Of a stretch of DNA of 64,000 bases, positions 62,913 through 64,000 are shown piece by piece. Source of the stretch: Paludibacter sp. (GTDB lineage Bacteria; Bacteroidota; Bacteroidia; Bacteroidales; Paludibacteraceae); the NCBI GenBank assembly GCA_028692715.1, contig JAQUWU010000004.1, positions 104,938-168,937 on the forward strand, read 5' to 3'. Position 1 is the first letter of the stretch. The number at the start of each line of letters is the position of its first letter. Position numbers and translations under genes: made by a program. The notes beneath the pieces were generated by a model, which was given only the letters and a program-made list of their open reading frames with translations, was not told where the DNA came from and made no database searches.

Positions 62913-64000
62913 ATGGAAAATAAAAAAACAACATTTAAAATTAGCTTACTGCTCTTATTGATAAGTTCAGTTACATTTTCGCAAAACGTATTTAGCTTAA
63001 AGGAATGTTTGGATTATGCCAACAAGAATAATCAAAACATTAAAATTTCGGGCTATGACCTGAATGTAGCACAGAAAAAAGTAAATGAACAGAAAGGAGC
63101 TTTATTGCCACAAGTGAATATCAATGGTTCATTGGACGACAATTTGAAGCTAAACACACAACTTATTCCAGCAGAAATGTTTGGTGGCGCAGCTGGTACA
63201 TATCAAGCTGTGAGTTTTGGCACGAAATATAGTTTGTCGGCCGGAATACAACTCAACCAATCAATTATAGACCCTACACTTTGGGTTGGAATTGAAACCT
63301 CAAAAGCAAACCAATTATTGTCGGCGCAAAATTTACAACGCACCAGGGAACAAATAGCTTATACTGTTAGTCTTCTGTATTATCAATCGCTTATTATTCA
63401 AAAACAAATTGAAATAATGAGTGCTACCCTTAAGGTATCGGAGGAATCATTAAAATCAATTGAATTGCAATTTAAAAATGGTTTGGCAAAACAAATAGAT
63501 GTGGATAAAATCAGAGTCAGTTATAACAATTCGGCTACTCAGTTTGAACAAATTAAACTAAGCTACAAACAAGCATTAAACAATCTGAAGTTTCAAATGG
63601 GAATGGCACAAGAGAGTGAAATAGTGCTACCAAATGAATTACCTGCTTTCGACAATAATAAATACAGCTCATTGACTGACAAATCATTGACTGCAACCAA
63701 TCGCATAGAATACAAAATACAGGAATCATCTTTACAATTATCCGAACAGGATAAGAAACGAAATATAGCTTCTACCTTACCTACTCTTTCATTTTACGGA
63801 AACTACAATTACAATGCAATGAATCAGGAGTTTAAATTTATGAACCAGGATCAAAACTGGTATCAAAGTTCAGCAGTTGGTTTAAAACTCTCGATTCCGG
63901 TATTTAGTGGCTTGCAAAGAAAAAGTAGAATTGAACAGTCGGCAATTAATATTGAAAGGGCCAAGGAAAACATAAAACTCACCGAACAATCTATTAAAGT
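62913..64000 (+). CDS. TolC-family outer membrane efflux protein (runs off window)
   Basis: The frame is open from the ATG at 62913 to the window end (362 codons). A signal peptide (FKISLLLLLISSVTFSQ) is followed by the TolC-type start FSLKECLDYANKNNQNIKIS. Long amphipathic helices follow (LKSIELQFKNGLAKQIDVDK), then the second-half repeat with SVP-like LKLSIPVFSGLQRKSRIEQS. It forms an outer membrane channel for tripartite efflux. In Bacteroidota such genes are normally followed by a membrane-fusion protein and an RND or ABC pump, which would lie beyond the window. It sits 125 bp downstream of the LytTR regulator. Confidence 0.92.
   Translation, partial: MENKKTTFKISLLLLLISSVTFSQNVFSLKECLDYANKNNQNIKISGYDLNVAQKKVNEQKGALLPQVNINGSLDDNLKLNTQLIPAEMFGGAAGTYQAVSFGTKYSLSAGIQLNQSIIDPTLWVGIETSKANQLLSAQNLQRTREQIAYTVSLLYYQSLIIQKQIEIMSATLKVSEESLKSIELQFKNGLAKQIDVDKIRVSYNNSATQFEQIKLSYKQALNNLKFQMGMAQESEIVLPNELPAFDNNKYSSLTDKSLTATNRIEYKIQESSLQLSEQDKKRNIASTLPTLSFYGNYNYNAMNQEFKFMNQDQNWYQSSAVGLKLSIPVFSGLQRKSRIEQSAINIERAKENIKLTEQSIK

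Overview
The window comes from an AT-rich Bacteroidota genome, most likely of the order Bacteroidales. Four genes end in a type IX secretion (T9SS) type A sorting domain. Many genes have the Bacteroidota -7 promoter element TAnnTTTG upstream. There is a hybrid two-component (HTCS) regulator, a eukaryote-like GT3 glycogen synthase, an IS66 element without tnpA, and several LytS/LytTR pairs. I could not fix the genus. No tRNA, rRNA, CRISPR array or phage was seen.

Layout. 0-1.6 kb: end of xylA and a XylE-type xylose transporter. 1.7-2.5 kb: a PhzF-family enzyme. 2.6-11.5 kb, all on the minus strand: a TPR histidine kinase with its LytTR response regulator, then an apparent operon made of a receiver-less LytTR protein, a lipocalin-like secreted protein and two T9SS-exported proteins. 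Three direct repeats phased at exactly 21 bp precede that operon. 11.8-12.8 kb: a frameshifted GH43 enzyme. 12.9-23.9 kb: housekeeping genes (dnaB, ispE, gyrA, pyrF, prfA) with a TPR protein, two paralogous secreted proteins and a DCC-family protein. 24-44 kb: a pectin/uronate region with a decayed DUF4861 gene carrying a 174-bp MITE, a pectinesterase-like protein, a frameshifted YdeI-family gene, nhaA, a frameshifted T9SS protein, an HTCS regulator, and a LacI-led operon of sugar-acid enzymes. 44.1-46.2 kb: the IS66 element. 46.5-54.2 kb: a phosphate transporter, a small T9SS protein, glycogen synthase and glucan phosphorylase. 54.5-59 kb: a CHASE/PAS/GAF histidine kinase with two response regulators. 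59.7-64 kb: a Bcr/CflA drug exporter, a LytS/LytTR pair and the start of a TolC-family gene.

How the genes may work together. The LacI-led operon (34.7-44 kb) encodes a tagaturonate epimerase-like protein, a fructuronate reductase-like SDR, a PfkB kinase, a LarA-type nickel epimerase, a GxxExxY protein, PdxB and 6-phosphogluconate dehydrogenase. Read together, these suggest a route from uronates via mannonate and gluconate into the pentose phosphate pathway rather than through 2-keto-3-deoxygluconate. Two perfect GTGTnCGnACAC operators bracket the lacI promoter. Each of the six gaps between the structural genes holds a different imperfect palindrome.

Three genes (GH43, YdeI family, T9SS protein at 29 kb) each carry exactly one surplus base in a homopolymer of 7-8 nt. 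This points to sequencing error, phase variation or slippage rather than random decay.
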